A stretch of 64,000 nucleotides of DNA, taken from Actinomyces denticolens. GTDB taxonomy: Bacteria; Actinomycetota; Actinomycetes; Actinomycetales; Actinomycetaceae. This document shows, piece by piece, positions 17,348-27,241 of the stretch (position 1 is the stretch's first letter; every line of letters starts with the position of its first letter). The notes under the pieces were generated by a model, which had not been told where the DNA came from, did not search any database, and saw only the letters and a program-made list of their open reading frames with translations. The DNA is taken from contig NZ_MVIW01000005.1 in assembly GCF_002072185.1 (NCBI RefSeq), forward strand, positions 37,432 through 101,431. Direction: 5' to 3'. The translations under genes and the position numbers were made by a program.

Positions 17348-18256
17348 ATGGCCTCGAATGATCCCCGCCCAACCAAGGCCGAGCGCCGGGAGGCCGCCCG
17401 CGCCAAGGCCCAGGCCCTGCGCGAGGAGCAGGCCCGCAAGGCTCACCGCGCCGCCCTCACGCGCCGCGCCCTCATCGGGGTGGGCGCCGTCGTCGTCGTC
17501 GGCGGAGTCGCCGGGACCGTCTGGTACTCGAAGTCCGCTGAGGAGGCCAAGAAGAACAGCAAGCTGCCCTCCGCCGTCCGCGACGACGGCTCGTGGACCT
17601 ACGGGTCCGATCTCGCAGTGGGCTCCTCCACCGTCGACGCCCCGGTCCTCGACGTCTACTTCGACTACTCCTGCCACTTCTGCGCCAACTTCGAGATGGC
17701 GCACTCCGAGGAGATGAGGACGCTCACCGCCGACGGCAGGATCACCCTCGCGCTCCACCCCGTGCAGGCCCTCGACCAGGACTGGACCAACATGGCCTAC
17801 AACGCGATGGGAGCCGTCCTCGACAACGAGCCCGACAAGGCCCTCGATTACCACAACGCCCTGCTCTCCCACTTCGGCACCGCGTTCTCCCAGCAGGACG
17901 CGGGCCTGCTCACCGAGGACGCCATCGACGACGTCGCCTCTCAGACGGGCCTGTCCTCGGATACCCGGAGCGCCATCAAGAAGGCGGTGAAGTCCTCCGG
18001 TTACCAGAAGTGGATCGACACCTCCACCCAGGCCTTCAGGGACGGCGGCTTCCAGGGCACCCCGGCGATCGCGTACAACGGGCAGCAGGTCGACCTGGGG
18101 CTGCTCCAGGCCGAGAACAGCCTGGCCGACTACATCAACAGCCAGCAGGGCGCGGCGCCTGCCGCCCCGGCCGAGACCCCTGCCGCCCCGGCCGAGACCC
18201 CTGCCGCCCCGGCCGAGCTCGCCCCTGAGGCGCCCGCCGCGACACCCGGATCCTGA
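17348..18256 (+). CDS. DsbA-family thioredoxin-like protein, membrane-anchored
   Basis: 302 residues. A basic N-terminus (~35 residues) and one membrane segment (IGVGAVVVVGGVAGTVW) suggest type II anchoring with the domain outside. The thioredoxin-fold domain carries the redox pair CHFC in FDYSCHFCANFE and a cis-Pro region GTPAIAYNG. Such proteins make or reorder disulfides in exported proteins. The C-terminus is an Ala/Pro/Glu-rich tail made by a 21-bp tandem DNA repeat. A Shine-Dalgarno-like GGAGGA lies 5 nt before the ATG. Confidence 0.88.
   Translation: MASNDPRPTKAERREAARAKAQALREEQARKAHRAALTRRALIGVGAVVVVGGVAGTVWYSKSAEEAKKNSKLPSAVRDDGSWTYGSDLAVGSSTVDAPVLDVYFDYSCHFCANFEMAHSEEMRTLTADGRITLALHPVQALDQDWTNMAYNAMGAVLDNEPDKALDYHNALLSHFGTAFSQQDAGLLTEDAIDDVASQTGLSSDTRSAIKKAVKSSGYQKWIDTSTQAFRDGGFQGTPAIAYNGQQVDLGLLQAENSLADYINSQQGAAPAAPAETPAAPAETPAAPAELAPEAPAATPGS
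18159..18217 (+). repeat. 21-bp tandem repeat inside the DsbA-like gene
   Basis: 2.8 copies of a 21-bp unit, in frame, each encoding the seven residues PAAPAET. Slippage would lengthen or shorten the tail without breaking the frame. Confidence 0.9.
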
Positions 18257-18318
18257 GGCGCCCCGTGATCCTCGGCGCATGTGCCACACTTGCGCCCGGG
18301 CCTCGCATCGAGGCCCGC

Positions 18319-18391
18319 GCCGCGTTAGCTCAGCTGGTAGAGCAGCTGTCTTGTAAACAGCAGGTCGCCGGTTCGAACCCGGCACGCGGCT
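18319..18391 (+). tRNA. tRNA-Thr (anticodon TGT)
   Basis: A complete cloverleaf can be folded: acceptor GCCGCGT/ACGCGGC, D-arm TAGCTCAGCTGGTAGAGCA, anticodon stem GCTGT/ACAGC with loop CTTGTAA (anticodon TGT, reading ACA), and T-arm GCCGGTTCGAACCCGGC. The discriminator is T. CCA follows directly (18392-18394), within the tandem repeat that begins at the discriminator. Confidence 0.96.
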
Positions 18392-18440
18392 CCATGCCCA
18401 TCCATGCCCATCCATGCCCATCCATGCCCATCCATGCCCA
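18391..18440. repeat. 10-bp tandem repeat starting at the tRNA 3' end
   Basis: Five exact copies of TCCATGCCCA. The first T is the tRNA discriminator base and the first CCA is the tRNA 3' end, so the array seems to have grown from the tRNA terminus. Confidence 0.92.
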
Positions 18441-18483
18441 TCGGCCCTGAGCGGCACGCAGATCGGGACGCGTGGTCCGGAAT

Positions 18484-18506
18484 GCACCTGCGGCAACCGC
18501 AGATGC
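18484..18506 (+). terminator. possible tRNA-Thr terminator hairpin
   Basis: Stem CTGCGG/CCGCAG with a CAA loop, flanked by GCA/TGC separated by single mismatches. It is short and lacks a U tract, so termination is plausible but unproven. Confidence 0.4.
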
Positions 18507-18614
18507 CTCGAGCGCTGCGCCTTGCGCCGCCTCCGGGCCTCCTCACCCACTCGGACCCCCTCGACTCCGGCGCCGGATGCCGGGTGTGAGGCGGCGACGC
18601 GGGAAACTGGGCCC

Positions 18615-20327
18615 ATGACCCCCAACGATTCGCTCCTCTCCTCCGCCCCGGGCGGGCGGGCCGCGTCGCCCGACCCCGCATCCCCAGCGCGGCCGACCTC
18701 CCCTCCCGCTCCCGTCCTCACCGCGCACCAGGCCGCCGACCTGCGCGCGGATCTGGAGGAGTCCGGGTGGGGCGTCGACGCCGTCACCGACCTCATCGGA
18801 AGCGTCGCCGAGGCCGCCCTGCGCCGGGAGATCCGCCTGCCCGCCCTGCGCGCCGTACGGGCCGCCCTGGAGGCGGGGCGCTCAGCGGTTGCCGGGCCCG
18901 GCCCGGTCGCCGTCCTCACCGCGCTGTTCATGCTCGGCGAGCCCGTGACCGCCGGTGAGCTCGATAGCGCCCTCCCGCGCACCGGGGCGCACGGTGCTGC
19001 CCGGATCGGCCTCGTCGCGCTGGAGGGGCGCGAGGAGGCCGAGGGCCGCGGGGAGTGGTGCTCGGGACGAGCCGCCATCGCGCGCGCCCTGGTGGACCTG
19101 CGCCCTCACGAGGCCCGCGACGACGTCGGAGAGGCGCGCTGGTGGGTGGCCTCCGACGTCGGAGAGCTCGTCTCCGGTCAGCCCCTGGCCCCCGATCACG
19201 TACTCGGCATCGGCGGCGCCGGCCTCACCCTGGCAGGGCTCATCCCGCGCCGGGCCGTGGGCGATGCGCTCGACCTGGGCTGCGGCTGCGGCATCCAGAC
19301 CCTCTACCTCGCCCGCCACGCCGAGCGCATCACCGCCACCGACATCTCCGAGCGCGCCCTGGCCTTCACCGCCTTCAACGCCGCGCTCGCCGGTATCGCC
19401 CCCGAGCGACTCGAGCTCCTCGCGGGCTCGTTCCTGGAGCCGCTCGGCCGTCGCCGCTACGACCTCATCGTCTCCAACCCGCCCTTCGTCCTCACCCCGC
19501 CCGCCGTGCGGGAGGCCGGCCTGCCGCTCATGGAGTACCGCGACGCCGGCGGCCCCGTCCTGCCGGGCCTCGTCCCGGGGCTCGCCGGGAGGCTGGCCGA
19601 CGGTGGCATCCTCGTCATGCTCGGCAACTGGGAGCACGGCGCCGGCGCCGACTGGCGGGCGAGTGTGGGGGAGTGGTTCCCCGACGACGTCGACGCCTGG
19701 GTCATCGAGCGCGACTCCCAGGACCCGGTCGAGTACGCCACCATGTGGCTGCGCGACGGCGGCCTGACCCCCGAGCGTGAGCGCGACGCCTTCGAGGCGG
19801 CCCTGGGTGCCTGGATCGGCGATTTCGAGGCGCGCGGCGTCGAGGCCGTCGGTTTCGGCTACCTCCTCGCGCATCGGCCCGGGGCCGTGGACGCCGCGAG
19901 TCCCCATCGCAGGCCCTGGCGCGTCCTGGAGGAGGTGGGCACGAGCCCTTCCGGGGCCCTGGGGGCTCATGTCGCGGCGTCGATCGACGTCCGTGATCGG
20001 CTGGCCCTCCTGGATGACGGCGCTGTCGCCGCTCTGAGGCCAGTCGTCGCCGCCGATGTCACCGAGGAGCGCTACCTCGTGCCCGGCCGGACCGACCCCA
20101 GCGTCATCCTCCTGCGCCAGGGCGGCGGGCTGGGCCGCTCCATCCAGGTGGGAACCGCCCTGGCCGCGCTCATCGGCGTGGCCGACGGCGAGCTGTCCAT
20201 CGCCCAGATCGCGGGCGCCGTCGCCGCCCTCCTGGACGCCGATGCCGAGGCGCTCACCGCCGAGCTCGTGGCCCAGTGCCGGGACCTCGCCGCCTGGGGA
20301 GTGCTCACGCTTCCCCCCGCCCCCTGA
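18615..20327 (+). CDS. SAM-dependent methyltransferase (large, three-part)
   Basis: 570 residues. The central third is a Rossmann methyltransferase with DLGCGCGIQTLYLA (SAM loop), ITATDISERAL and SNPPFVLTPP; NPPF is typical of enzymes that methylate a planar nitrogen, such as those related to RsmC and PrmC. An N-terminal helical domain (HQAADLRADLEESGWGVDAV) and a C-terminal winged-helix-like region (QLSI-type, ELSIAQIAGAVAALLDADAE) correspond to the actinobacterial DUF7059/DUF7782-flanked family. Substrate unknown. The ATG at 18615 is preceded by GAAACT at -6 and has no Shine-Dalgarno. An ACCGGT array follows the stop codon. Confidence 0.8.
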   Translation: MTPNDSLLSSAPGGRAASPDPASPARPTSPPAPVLTAHQAADLRADLEESGWGVDAVTDLIGSVAEAALRREIRLPALRAVRAALEAGRSAVAGPGPVAVLTALFMLGEPVTAGELDSALPRTGAHGAARIGLVALEGREEAEGRGEWCSGRAAIARALVDLRPHEARDDVGEARWWVASDVGELVSGQPLAPDHVLGIGGAGLTLAGLIPRRAVGDALDLGCGCGIQTLYLARHAERITATDISERALAFTAFNAALAGIAPERLELLAGSFLEPLGRRRYDLIVSNPPFVLTPPAVREAGLPLMEYRDAGGPVLPGLVPGLAGRLADGGILVMLGNWEHGAGADWRASVGEWFPDDVDAWVIERDSQDPVEYATMWLRDGGLTPERERDAFEAALGAWIGDFEARGVEAVGFGYLLAHRPGAVDAASPHRRPWRVLEEVGTSPSGALGAHVAASIDVRDRLALLDDGAVAALRPVVAADVTEERYLVPGRTDPSVILLRQGGGLGRSIQVGTALAALIGVADGELSIAQIAGAVAALLDADAEALTAELVAQCRDLAAWGVLTLPPAP

Positions 20328-20345
20328 TCACCGGAAACCGCCTCA

Positions 20346-20402
20346 TCGAGACCGGTCGAAAACGCCATCGAAACCGGTCGAAATGGCGATCGAAACCGGT
20401 TC
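20346..20402. repeat. ACCGGT 22-bp array, copy 2
   Basis: Three ACCGGT palindromes at 20351, 20373 and 20395, exactly 22 bp apart, with spacers CGAAAACGCCATCGAA and CGAAATGGCGATCGAA. Located 20 bp after the methyltransferase stop codon. Confidence 0.8.
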
Positions 20403-20520
20403 GGAGCCGCGTGGTGAGACTGCTCGAAGCATCGCGTGGCCGTGGCGGCCGCATCGGATGGTGACGCAGTGATCCCGCCAGGCGACCGGCCTGGTGCCCG
20501 GCTCGGACCTGTCGATATGG

Positions 20521-20534
20521 TGAGGCTTACCTGA
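20521..20534. promoter_or_regulatory. possible DtxR/IdeR iron box
   Basis: TGAGGCTTACCTGA matches 11 of 14 positions of the actinobacterial iron-box core TTAGGCTAACCTAA. It lies 30 bp before the DUF364 start, where binding would block transcription. A DtxR-type regulator is encoded at 48996. Motif match only; no test of specificity. Confidence 0.45.
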
Positions 20535-20563
20535 TGATCGGCCGACCAGTGGAGAGATCCGGC

Positions 20564-21325
20564 ATGACCAACCCCTGGGAGATCTACGACGCGCTCATCG
20601 ATGACATCCCCGATGACGCGCGCGTGACTGCCGTCCACCGCGGTCCGCAGTGGAGCCGCGTCCTCAACGACGCCGGTGGCCTGGGCGCCGGCTACACCAT
20701 CGACGCCCACTCGCGCCCGGCGCTCAGCGCTGACTCCCCCGTGGAGGGCCGCTCGCTGCGAGACGCCGCGTCACTGGTGAGATCATGGAACCTGGCCGAG
20801 GCGAGCGTGGGCCTGGCCGCCATCAACTCCTGGTACTCCCGCCAGGAGAGCGCCGTCGCCAATGGCTTCGTGGCCACGGGCAAGGGCGTGGGGTGGCGGG
20901 AGGTCTTCGACCCTTACAACGAGCGCTTCGCGGGCGGTCGCATCGGCATCGTCGGTCACTTCCCCTTCGCCCGGGGCGCGCTGGCCCGCACCGCGGAGGT
21001 CATCATCCTGGAGCGCGATCCGCGTCCCGGCGACTACCCGGACACCGCCTGCGAGTACCTGCTCGCGGATTGCGACGCCGTCCTGATCTCGTCGTCGAGC
21101 CTGGTCAACAAGACGATGCCCCGCCTGATCGAGCTCGCCGTCGGCGGGGGAGCGCACACGGTCCTCGTGGGGCCGTCGACGCCGATGCACCCCCTCTTCC
21201 TCGACCTCGGCGTCGATACGATCACCGGCTGGGTGGCTGATAGCGGCCTGGAGCCCGCCATGCTCGATGTCCTGCCCGGCATCGGCCCCGGCCACCGCAT
21301 GCATCTGCACCGCGTTCCCGCCTGA
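20564..21325 (+). CDS. DUF364 Rossmann-like protein (putative metal-chelation family)
   Basis: 253 residues from the ATG at 20564, preceded by GGAGAG. Residues ~1-90 correspond to the N-terminal DUF4213-like domain (SVGLAAINSWYS at its end) and the remainder to DUF364 (IGIVGHFPFA, ILERDPRPGDYPDTACEYLL, ADCDAVLISSSSLVNKTM, HTVLVGPSTPMHPLF). This family has a Rossmann-like fold and is described as putative heavy-metal chelation; its chemistry is not settled. A possible iron box precedes it, which would fit a metal-related role. Confidence 0.82.
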   Translation: MTNPWEIYDALIDDIPDDARVTAVHRGPQWSRVLNDAGGLGAGYTIDAHSRPALSADSPVEGRSLRDAASLVRSWNLAEASVGLAAINSWYSRQESAVANGFVATGKGVGWREVFDPYNERFAGGRIGIVGHFPFARGALARTAEVIILERDPRPGDYPDTACEYLLADCDAVLISSSSLVNKTMPRLIELAVGGGAHTVLVGPSTPMHPLFLDLGVDTITGWVADSGLEPAMLDVLPGIGPGHRMHLHRVPA

Positions 21326-21357
21326 CCACGACGGGTGGATACGAGTGCGGGCCCGTG

Positions 21358-21416
21358 GGCGAACCGGTCTCGTTGCCGTTTTCGACCGGTCTCGATCGCC
21401 ACTTCGACCGGTCTCG
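21358..21416. repeat. ACCGGT 22-bp array, copy 3
   Basis: Three ACCGGT sites at 21363, 21385 and 21407, exactly 22 bp apart, in the inverted orientation relative to copy 2 (spacers CTCGTTGCCGTTTTCG and CTCGATCGCCACTTCG). It fills the convergent gap between the DUF364 gene and ung and ends 4 bp from the ung stop codon. Confidence 0.8.
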
Positions 21417-21420
21417 GCGA

Positions 21421-22107
21421 TTAGGGGAGGCGCCAGTCGACGGGGGCGGCGCCCTGCTCGACCAGCAGCGCGTTGGCGCGTGAGAACGGCCGCGAGCCGA
21501 AGAACCCCCGGGAGGCGCTCAGTGGCGAGGGGTGCGGCGAGGCGACGATCGGCGTCGAGCCCAGCATCGGCGCCAGCGACTGCGCGGGGCGGCCCCACAG
21601 GATCGCCACCAGCGGGCCACCGCGCTCCACCAGGGCCTCGATCGCCCGCTGCGTCACCCGCTCCCAGCCCCAGCCCTTGTGCGAGGCCGGTGAGCCCGGC
21701 CGGACCGTCAGCACCCTGTTGAGCAGCATGACCCCCTGGCGGGACCACGGGGTGAGGTCGCCGGAGGTCGGTCGCGGCACGCCGAGGTCGCTCACGAGCT
21801 CGGTGAAGATGTTCTCCAGGCTCCGGGGAGGGCGCACGCCCGGCGCCACGGAGAAGCTGAGCCCCATGGGATGGCCCGGCGTCGGATACGGGTCCTGCCC
21901 CACGATGAGGACTCGCACGTCGTCGAGCGGGTAGGTGAAGGCGCGCAGCACATCCGTGCCCGCGGGCAGGTAGCCGCGCCCCTCGGCGATCTCCTGGCGC
22001 AGGCGCGCGCCGATCTCATGGATCGTCGGTTCCACGGGCGCCAGGGCGCGCGCCCATGAGGGGTCGATGATCCGGTCGAGTGGCTGGGGCTCGCGGGACT
22101 CGCTCAT
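21421..22107 (-). CDS. ung: uracil-DNA glycosylase, family 1
   Basis: 228 residues. It removes uracil from DNA as the first step of base-excision repair. Seen: the water-activating motif [18 protein letters not shown] with the catalytic Asp, [30 protein letters not shown], and the leucine-loop motif [18 protein letters not shown]. The ATG complementing 22105-22107 is chosen because TACGCT lies exactly 6 nt upstream, although an in-frame extension exists. No Shine-Dalgarno. Convergent with the DUF364 gene. Confidence 0.96.
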   Translation of the reverse strand: MSESREPQPLDRIIDPSWARALAPVEPTIHEIGARLRQEIAEGRGYLPAGTDVLRAFTYPLDDVRVLIVGQDPYPTPGHPMGLSFSVAPGVRPPRSLENIFTELVSDLGVPRPTSGDLTPWSRQGVMLLNRVLTVRPGSPASHKGWGWERVTQRAIEALVERGGPLVAILWGRPAQSLAPMLGSTPIVASPHPSPLSASRGFFGSRPFSRANALLVEQGAAPVDWRLP

Positions 22108-22288
22108 GCCCCGAGCGTAGAGCGTCATCGCCGCCGAGGGGGCATGCGCGGGGCCCCGCATGGAAGCCTCCCGGCGGGTCCGCCCCAGGAGCCGCCGCGT
22201 CGCCCGTGCCCATGGATCAGCGGGGAGATATAACCACGCCCTCGTCGTGTCCGCTGCGCCGGGGACGATGGGCCGGTATTCTGCCCGC

Positions 22289-23026
22289 GTGAGCCACTAC
22301 GACTACCCCGACGACGAGTTCGACGACGGCAAGGGCGCCGGGCCGGCGCCGATCGGCGTTCATCGCGCCGAGCTCCCCGCCTGGCGGAGCTGGGTATCCC
22401 TGCTCGCTGTGCTCATCCTGGTCCCGATCCTGGCCTGGGGGGCCGTCAAGCTCCTGGGGCGCTCCAGCAATAGCTCCACGAGCACGGCCGGCACGTCGAC
22501 GGCGACCCCCGCCGGAACCGGGGCGCCCGCCTCTGAGGGCGTCGGCGGCGCCACCCCCAGCGATGGTGCGGGTGACGCCGCCGCCTCCGCAGCGCCGACC
22601 GGCGAGGCCGACATGTCCACCGGCATCACGCTCTACAACGGCACCTCCATCCAGGGCCTGGCGGGGCGCACCGGCGAGAAGCTGACCGCCGCCGGATACA
22701 CGCAGGTCAACGTCTCACCGGGCGCCTACACCGTCGAGCAGCCCACGAAGACCACCGTGTACTACAACTCGGCCGAGCAGGCCGCCACGGCCCAGGCGGT
22801 CGTCGCCGCCCTCGGAGGCGGCGAGGCCGTGGAGGACCCGGGCCAGGCCCAGTCCAACCCGATCGTCATCATCCTGCGCGAGGACTACCCGGGCGCCTCC
22901 GAGGACGGCGCCGCCACCACTCCGGAGGATGGCCCCAACGGCGCCACTCCCGAGGTCGGTCCCAACGGCGCCACCGCCGAGGCGGACAACGGCGGCATCG
23001 GTAACGGCAGAGGCAACAACCGCTGA
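22289..23026 (+). CDS. LytR C-terminal domain membrane protein
   Basis: 245 residues. An acidic cytoplasmic N-terminus ([13 protein letters not shown]) is followed by one membrane segment ([19 protein letters not shown]), then a Ser/Thr/Ala-rich stalk and a LytR_C domain ([34 protein letters not shown]). LytR_C domains are found at the cell surface, often linked to wall-polymer attachment, but here without the LytR-CpsA-Psr catalytic domain. The tail is Gly/Asn-rich. GTG is chosen because TATTCT lies 6 nt before it; ATG at 22268 is the alternative. The next gene starts 10 bp after its stop, so they are probably cotranscribed. Confidence 0.82.
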   Translation: MSHYDYPDDEFDDGKGAGPAPIGVHRAELPAWRSWVSLLAVLILVPILAWGAVKLLGRSSNSSTSTAGTSTATPAGTGAPASEGVGGATPSDGAGDAAASAAPTGEADMSTGITLYNGTSIQGLAGRTGEKLTAAGYTQVNVSPGAYTVEQPTKTTVYYNSAEQAATAQAVVAALGGGEAVEDPGQAQSNPIVIILREDYPGASEDGAATTPEDGPNGATPEVGPNGATAEADNGGIGNGRGNNR

Positions 23027-23036
23027 TGAGCGCCTG

Positions 23037-24566
23037 ATGGGCGATGGACACGCGCCCGACCCCGCCGCCCCGGTTGAGGAGCCGACGCGCGGCACGGGCA
23101 CGGGGGCCCTGCGCCGCCGGACCGCCATCGCCCTCCCCCTCCTCGCCGGGGGCGCGCTCGCGGCCGTCCCCGCGGTCACGAGCCTGACGTCGCGCCCCGA
23201 GCCAATCCTCCTCAGCGAGGGGCTCGCCGTCGGGGCCGACGGCGTCGTCCACCCGCTCGCCCCCGGGACCGCCATCGACTACCTCCCCGGCGCGCGCGTG
23301 CCCGCCGCCTCCGCCGATCCCCTGGGCCTCGACGACGACGTCCGCACCACCGCCCAGGCCGTCGCCCTCCAGCGCGCGGGCATCGCCCGCCTGCCGGAGG
23401 GGCGCTGGCAGGGCCTCGCCGCTAACGCCCTGGCCGACCTGCTCGCACTCACGGGTCCCGACCTCGCCGTCGAGCCCGCCTCCGCCGCGGACGCGGCGAC
23501 CCGTCCCGTCGAGACCGAGGGCTTCCCGGCGGGCGCCGTCGTCGCCGGTCCCGTGAGCGCCTGGCGCTACGTGTGGCCCCGCGACGCCTCCTTCGCCGCC
23601 GTCGCCCTCGACGCCGTGGGAATGCGGGCCGAGGCCCTCGCCGTCCTCCGCCGGCTCGCCGCGCTGCAGCTTCCCGACGGCGGATTCGAGGCCCGCTACA
23701 ACGCCGTCGGCCAGGTGCCGGATGGCCGATCCCGCCAGGAGGATGGAGCGGGCTGGTTCCTCTGGGCGCTCGGCCGGATCATCGCGGGGGCGCGCATCGA
23801 GACCGGGCGCGCCGGGCCCCAGTCGCCCCAGCCGGCCCCGGCCGACCTCGGCCTGCCGAGCGATCTCGCCGCTACCGCGGCCCGGGCCGCCGACCGCCTC
23901 ATGAGCCTCACCTCCACTCTCACCCGCCTTCCCCCGGCGGGACCCGACTACTGGGAGGTGCCCGAGAGGCGGACCACCCTCGGCCTGGCCGCGCCGGTCC
24001 TCCTGGGCCTGGAGGGCGCGCTCGCGCTCACGGACTCGCTCCCGGCCGATCGGGTCGACGCGGCGGGCGCGCCGGTTCGGCCATCCGCGGGCCCCTCGCA
24101 GGCCGCCCCGGGCCGCGATGCGCTCGCCCGGAGGGTCGACGAGGTCCGGGCCGCCATCGAGTCCTCCTTCAGCCCCGGCTGGGGTCGTCACGTGCGCGAC
24201 GATGACGTGGACGCCGCGATCGCGCTCGTCGGCCCGCCCTTCACCCGCGCCCTCGCGGGCAGCGCGCGGGTCCGTGCCGGGGCCCGGGCGCGGATGACCC
24301 GTGCCGGGGGCGGCGTCGCCCCCGGCTCCCACTGGCGCGACGACGGCGTCTCCTGGACCCCGGAGACGGCCCTCCTGGCGTGGTCGGCGGCGGCCCTGGG
24401 GGAGCGGGCCGAGGCCGAGGAGCTCATGGCCTGGTTGGAATCGCATCGCACGGCGGCGGGCGCTCTGGCGGAGAAGGTCCTGGCGGATGGCCGCCCCGCC
24501 GGCCCCGCGCCCCTGGCCTGGACGTGCGCGCTCGTGCTGCTGGCGGTCGGCGAGCTCGCCGACTGA
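23037..24566 (+). CDS. glycoside hydrolase family 15-like protein, exported
   Basis: 509 residues. The basic N-terminus [22 protein letters not shown] looks like a twin-arginine-like or Sec signal/anchor. The (alpha/alpha)6 barrel of GH15 is indicated by [62 protein letters not shown] and the late motif [26 protein letters not shown]15 includes glucoamylases and trehalases; the first acidic catalytic residue is expected near the WPRD/WE regions. It follows the LytR_C gene by 10 bp. Substrate unknown. Confidence 0.75.
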   Translation: MGDGHAPDPAAPVEEPTRGTGTGALRRRTAIALPLLAGGALAAVPAVTSLTSRPEPILLSEGLAVGADGVVHPLAPGTAIDYLPGARVPAASADPLGLDDDVRTTAQAVALQRAGIARLPEGRWQGLAANALADLLALTGPDLAVEPASAADAATRPVETEGFPAGAVVAGPVSAWRYVWPRDASFAAVALDAVGMRAEALAVLRRLAALQLPDGGFEARYNAVGQVPDGRSRQEDGAGWFLWALGRIIAGARIETGRAGPQSPQPAPADLGLPSDLAATAARAADRLMSLTSTLTRLPPAGPDYWEVPERRTTLGLAAPVLLGLEGALALTDSLPADRVDAAGAPVRPSAGPSQAAPGRDALARRVDEVRAAIESSFSPGWGRHVRDDDVDAAIALVGPPFTRALAGSARVRAGARARMTRAGGGVAPGSHWRDDGVSWTPETALLAWSAAALGERAEAEELMAWLESHRTAAGALAEKVLADGRPAGPAPLAWTCALVLLAVGELAD

Positions 24567-24659
24567 CCGGCTCGGGGTCGCCGGGCGGGCCGCCCGCATC
24601 CACCGGGCGATCCGGTTCGCCGTCGGGGGAAGCCGGGCCCATGGCGCGGCGGGCGTCTT

Positions 24660-24680
24660 GCACTCGGGCACCGAGAGTGC
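24660..24680. promoter_or_regulatory. CIRCE element 1 (HrcA operator)
   Basis: GCACTC, 9 bases, GAGTGC: a perfect dyad with the CIRCE half sites and spacing. HrcA repressor binds such sites and controls chaperonin genes by heat. Confidence 0.85.
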
Positions 24681-24691
24681 CAGCATTGCCG

Positions 24692-24718
24692 TTAGCACTC
24701 GGAGCCTTCGAGTGACAA
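24692..24718. promoter_or_regulatory. CIRCE element 2 (HrcA operator)
   Basis: TTAGCACTC, 9 bases, GAGTGACAA: left half exact, right half with a mismatch (GAGTGCTAA expected). It lies 11 bp downstream of the first CIRCE and about 110 bp before the groEL start. Confidence 0.88.
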
Positions 24719-24762
24719 TTGACCCGGCTGGGACGTGAGGGCCGGTGCCGGGCGTGACGTGA

Positions 24763-26448
<1,686 letters not shown>

Positions 26449-26503
26449 TCCGCTCCTCCCCTGAAGGGGATTTCTCCGGGGCATCAGCCCCCGGGCCCAT
26501 CGG

Positions 26504-26544
26504 CGGCGGGCCGTTCCACTGAATCCCAGTGGGGCGGCCCGCCG
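26504..26544. terminator. terminator hairpin between groEL and the WXG100 gene
   Basis: CGGCGGGCCG...CGGCCCGCCG outer stem with an inner CCACTG/CAGTGG stem and a 5-nt loop. It lies between two convergent genes, so it can serve both strands. Confidence 0.75.
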
Positions 26545-26576
26545 TCGCACGCTGGGGCCCGTCGCGCGACGGCGGC

Positions 26577-26870
26577 TCATTTGGGGACGAAGAGGGCCTG
26601 GTTGCCGGACTCGGCGTTGGAGTAGGAGTCGGCGGAGACGCCGAGCGCGGCGCGGAGCATGTCGAGGCTGTCCTGGACCCTCAGCTGGGTGAGGTGCCAG
26701 GAGGCCGCCGCCGTGCTCATGGACATGGAGGCAGTGCCGGACCAGGTGGTCTCCAGCGTGGCGATGTCGCTGTTCATGGCATCGACCTCCGCCTGGATGG
26801 TGGCGATGCGGGTGGCGGTGCGGCTGGCGGTGTCGGAGACCGCCTGGGTGTCGACGGAGAAGACGGGCAT
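26577..26870 (-). CDS. WXG100 family (ESAT-6-like) protein
   Basis: 97 residues, the typical size. Two helices surround the hairpin motif WSG in TLETTWSGTASMSM, with the C-terminal helix running through LRVQDSLDMLRAALG. WXG100 proteins are dimeric substrates of ESX/type VII secretion. The C-terminus (QALFVPK) lacks a clear YxxxD/E signal in the usual place, and no EccC or other ESX component lies in the window, so this is an orphan or a remote substrate. AAAGG precedes the ATG. Confidence 0.88.
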   Translation of the reverse strand: MPVFSVDTQAVSDTASRTATRIATIQAEVDAMNSDIATLETTWSGTASMSMSTAAASWHLTQLRVQDSLDMLRAALGVSADSYSNAESGNQALFVPK

Positions 26871-27048
26871 GATGAGTACCTTTCCTGCGTGGGTGGGTGA
26901 GCGCCGAGCGGCGCCGTCGATTCCACGGTAGGCGCGCGCCAAGGAGCCCTCGGTCATCCGCGCACAGGCCGCTCCGAGCACTGCGCGCAGCGGCGCCTGT
27001 GGTGCTGGGCGCCCGGAGTCGGGCTCCGCAGTGGTCCCGGCCCGCGAG

Positions 27049-27109
27049 TTCGTATCTTTGGTGACGAGTTCGCACCCCTGCCCGCCGAACTCGTCACCAG
27101 AAGTACGAA
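27049..27109. repeat. long interrupted inverted repeat
   Basis: Inner arms TGGTGACGAGTTCG (27059-27072) and CGAACTCGTCACCA (27086-27099) are exact complements around a 13-nt loop. Outer TTCGTA/TACGAA (27049-27054 and 27104-27109) are complementary too. It lies 5' of the WXG100 gene and 3' of the HD gene. It could terminate the HD transcript. Confidence 0.75.
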
Positions 27110-27120
27110 GTCGCCGGGGG

Positions 27121-27201
27121 TGAGGGGCGCAGGAGGGGCTCAGGGGGTGAGGGGCGCAGGAGGGGCTCAGGGGGTGAGGGGCGCAGGAGGGGCTCAGGGG
27201 G
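27121..27201. repeat. 27-bp tandem repeat, 3 copies
   Basis: Three exact copies of a 27-bp unit starting TGAGGGGCGCAGGAGGGGCT. It lies between the inverted repeat and the 3' end of the HD-domain gene. The 371-base gap 26871-27241 has no gene; it holds the WXG100 promoter side, the inverted repeat and this array. Confidence 0.92.
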
Positions 27202-27241
27202 CGCGGAGCAGAGGGGCGAGGCGTGTCAGAGGGTGCGGGGC

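Noticed and set aside
20346..21416. CRISPR array
   Set aside because: The 22-bp units have near-identical spacers, only two to four copies, and no cas genes. Not CRISPR.
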